Source: Marinobacter salsuginis
GTDB taxonomy: Bacteria; Pseudomonadota; Gammaproteobacteria; Pseudomonadales; Oleiphilaceae
Reading direction: 5' to 3'
Assembly: GCF_009617755.1 (NCBI RefSeq)
Contig: NZ_BGZH01000001.1
Span: forward strand, 1,054,001 to 1,118,000
Length of the DNA: 64,000 nt
Positions 62,157 to 64,000 of this stretch are shown here, in pieces. The notes under the pieces were generated by a model. That model had not been told where the DNA came from. It was given only the letters and a program-made list of their open reading frames with translations, and did no database searches. Position 1 is the first letter of the stretch. Every line of letters begins with the position of its first letter. The translations under genes were made by a program, and so were the position numbers.

Positions 62157-62499
62157 TTCAGGCGTCCTTTTCTTAGTTAGGTATGCAGTTCGTCTTCAAA
62201 CGCAGCAGGGCCTCTGCATCTGCTGTTCCACACCCCTAATAATTCTATAAAAAACATTTAGTTATCTAGTATACAAGGCGGATACTGGAAGCCAGCTCGA
62301 AAAAACACGCCTTCAGACCACAACATTTCTGAGCATTTTTGGTGCGCCCGCACCTGATACGGGCAGATCTGGATGCCCCCGTGCCTCAAAAAAACTCATA
62401 ACCTTATGTTTTTCAGTCACTATCGATAAAAATCAGCAAATGGCACAGGCATTGCCATTCCTCATGTATACAAGTTGATTGCGCACATGGGGAAAACGA
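62157..62499. promoter_or_regulatory. Divergent control region of urtA and allophanate hydrolase
   Basis: No gene. AT-rich near urtA (TATAAAAAAC and TATACT-like boxes on the minus strand, near 62245-62275). Two inverted repeats lie in the middle: GGTGCGCCCGCACC (62341-62354) and ACGGGCA...TGCCCCCGT (62359-62382). A sigma-54 promoter toward the right is at 62441-62455. NtrC-type upstream sites are expected but none matches the consensus well. Confidence 0.6.
62441..62455 (+). promoter_or_regulatory. Sigma-54 (-24/-12) promoter of allophanate hydrolase
   Basis: TGGCACAGGCATTGC fits TGGCAC-N5-TTGC with exact GG/GC spacing. The predicted start would be about 12 bases downstream of the -12 GC, leaving a leader of about 33 bases before ATG 62500. 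Sigma-54 control fits nitrogen-limitation (NtrC) regulation of urea-derived nitrogen use. Confidence 0.8.
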
Positions 62500-64000
62500 A
62501 TGCCTTCAATGCTCGGATGGACCATCAAGGACTGGCAAAACGCTTACAAAGAGGGCGCTAAGCCCAAGTTACTGTTGGATGAGTTGCTGACCGGCCTGGA
62601 TGTAAACGACGCTGCCTGGATCTCGATTCTGGACCAGGAGGGGCTGGCTAGAGCACTGGCTGAGTTGGATCAGAAGCTGCACGAGGCCGGTGGCGACATC
62701 AGCAAGCTGCCTCTGTATGGCATTCCGTTTGCGGCGAAAGACAATATTGATGCGGCAGGGTTTGACACAACTGCAGCCTGCCCGGCCTTCGCCTACACGC
62801 CGGCGGAAGATGCCCACACCGTGGCCAGACTCAAGGCCGCAGGTGCCGTGGTGATTGGCAAAACCAATCTGGATCAGTTTGCTACCGGCCTGGTAGGCAC
62901 ACGCTCCCCTTATGGTGCAGTCCCGAACACGTTCAAACCGGAAGTTATCAGCGGCGGCTCCAGCTCCGGCTCAGCATCGGTCGTCGCGAGAGGGCTGGTG
63001 CCTTTTGCCCTGGGAACCGACACGGCCGGTTCCGGCCGGGTGCCTGCCGGGCTGAACAATCTGGTGGGCCTCAAGCCAACCAAAGGGCTGTTCAGCATTC
63101 GTGGCGTGGTGCCGGCCTGTCGTTCGCTGGACTGCGTATCCATTTTTGCGCTCACCGTAAACGATGCCGGCCTGGTGTCGGATGTCATGGCTGGCTTCGA
63201 TGCCGACGATGCCTTTTCCCGCAGGGCGCCGGATGCGTTACCCCTGGATGGCGCAGCACTCCGACGGCCGGGGCCTATCAAACGACTCGCCATTCCCGAG
63301 CATCCCCAATGGTTTGGCGATCAGCAGTCGGAAGCGGCCTGGAACACGGCCATCAGCCAGTGGCGTCAGCAGAACGTGGAACTGATTTCACTGGACTTCA
63401 GCCCCCTGCTGGAACTTGCCGCATTGCTCTACGAAGGCCCCTGGGTGGCAGAGCGACATGCGGCCGTGGAATCGTTCATGGCCAGCCACGCCGATGAGAT
63501 GAATCCGGTAGTCAAAGGCATTATCAGCAAGGCCGCAAACTTCAGCGCCACCGATACGTTCAAGGCCCAGTACCGCAAAGAAGAACTGCTTCGCCAGATC
63601 GATGAGCTGCTGGCAGACGTGGATGCCCTTCTGGTACCCACGGCTCCGACCGCGCCCACCATCGAAGCGGTGAATGCAGACCCGGTGACCCTGAACAGCC
63701 AACTGGGCACCTACACCAATTTCGTCAACCTGGCCGACATGAGCGCCCTGGCTGTGCCGGCGGGATTCCGGGATGACGGTCTGCCTTTTGGCGTTACCCT
63801 GATCAGCGGCGCGTGGAAAGACGCGGAGCTGCAGCATCTGGCCTGCCAGTGGCTGAATTCACACCCCACACCGTTGGGCGCTACCACCAGGGCCCGCCCC
63901 GAGGAGACGCCCGGGGCGGCCATTTCCACGCCCACCATCAAGGTGGCGGTTGTTGGCGCCCACCTGAGTGGCATGCCCCTGAACACGCAGTTGGGTGAAC
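62500..64000 (+). CDS. atzF: Allophanate hydrolase, amidase-signature family (3' end outside window)
   Basis: 500 codons to the right edge with no stop, so partial; ATG 62500 after ggggaaaa. Amidase-signature triad is intact: K80 in PFAAKDNID, S154 in SGGSSSGS, S178 in DTAGSGRVPAG, with the same 74- and 24-residue spacings as known AtzF. After about residue 480 a C-terminal domain begins (IKVAVVGAHLSGMPLNTQLG), as in full-length allophanate hydrolases of about 600. It hydrolyses allophanate to ammonia and CO2. Usually it follows urea carboxylase; that gene is not in this window and may lie beyond the right edge. Confidence 0.9.
   Translation, partial: MPSMLGWTIKDWQNAYKEGAKPKLLLDELLTGLDVNDAAWISILDQEGLARALAELDQKLHEAGGDISKLPLYGIPFAAKDNIDAAGFDTTAACPAFAYTPAEDAHTVARLKAAGAVVIGKTNLDQFATGLVGTRSPYGAVPNTFKPEVISGGSSSGSASVVARGLVPFALGTDTAGSGRVPAGLNNLVGLKPTKGLFSIRGVVPACRSLDCVSIFALTVNDAGLVSDVMAGFDADDAFSRRAPDALPLDGAALRRPGPIKRLAIPEHPQWFGDQQSEAAWNTAISQWRQQNVELISLDFSPLLELAALLYEGPWVAERHAAVESFMASHADEMNPVVKGIISKAANFSATDTFKAQYRKEELLRQIDELLADVDALLVPTAPTAPTIEAVNADPVTLNSQLGTYTNFVNLADMSALAVPAGFRDDGLPFGVTLISGAWKDAELQHLACQWLNSHPTPLGATTRARPEETPGAAISTPTIKVAVVGAHLSGMPLNTQLGE

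Noticed and set aside
62341..62354. NtrC-binding site
   Set aside because: NtrC sites have GCACC...GGTGC with outward arms; here the arms are GGTGC...GCACC, the reverse order.
62374..62390. Sigma-54 promoter toward urtA on the minus strand
   Set aside because: The GGCACG part fits, but the -12 region reads CATC rather than TTGC.

Overview
The window reads as a chromosomal segment of a moderately GC-rich, aerobic, heterotrophic gammaproteobacterium. A marine Marinobacter-like organism is my best guess, inferred from the mix of a urea uptake and urease cluster, a TRAP transporter, RadD, DUF1127 proteins, MscS and an LtaE-type aldolase. No ribosomal or transfer RNA genes, transposase, integrase or CRISPR array were seen. 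Both edges cut genes: a Pro/Glu-repeat protein on the left and allophanate hydrolase on the right.

Layout. 0-3 kb: end of a repeat protein, a DUF1857 remnant, a ferric-reductase-like flavocytochrome and a Nudix hydrolase. 3.4-6.5 kb: a dctPQM TRAP operon with a hairpin terminator/attenuator after dctP. 6.6-14.8 kb: housekeeping genes (FKBP isomerase, MmyB-type regulator with a divergent membrane protein, RadD helicase, P-type cation ATPase, threonine aldolase, deoxyribosyltransferase). 14.8-19.9 kb: a large lipoprotein and a tail-to-tail two-component pair. 19.9-22.6 kb: mesX-mesD-flavin reductase, the oxygen-dependent, folate- and cobalamin-independent methionine synthase system. 22.7-28 kb: RHH protein, DJ-1/PfpI, MXKDX protein, YHS protein, a zinc-ribbon microprotein, a solute-binding protein, an SRPBCC protein and a frameshifted dicarboxylate symporter.

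28-47 kb is an accessory zone. It holds an esterase lipoprotein, a CARDB protein with a membrane partner, an AT-rich Sel1/thioredoxin-fold protein and MscS. It also holds remnants of a DUF4174 gene and a phosphodiesterase gene on either side of an SDR gene, with intact paralogues 8-9 kb downstream in the same order. Two LysR/GcvA-type regulators are each divergent from a very small protein. Eight copies (counting a tandem pair) of a roughly 25-bp intergenic repeat occur here and were not found elsewhere in the window. 47.8-50.3 kb is a visibly AT-rich three-gene cassette (D12-class adenine methyltransferase, five-helix membrane protein, DGQHR/DndB-like protein) that looks horizontally acquired and is the best candidate for an undescribed DNA-modification or defence system. 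It is followed by a urtE-like gene fragment.

50.7-62.2 kb, all on the minus strand, is one urea operon: urtABCDE (urea ABC importer) - ureDABCEFG (nickel urease and maturation) - hupE (nickel permease family), with several start/stop overlaps. Divergent from urtA is allophanate hydrolase with a textbook sigma-54 promoter, which ties this locus to nitrogen-limitation control.
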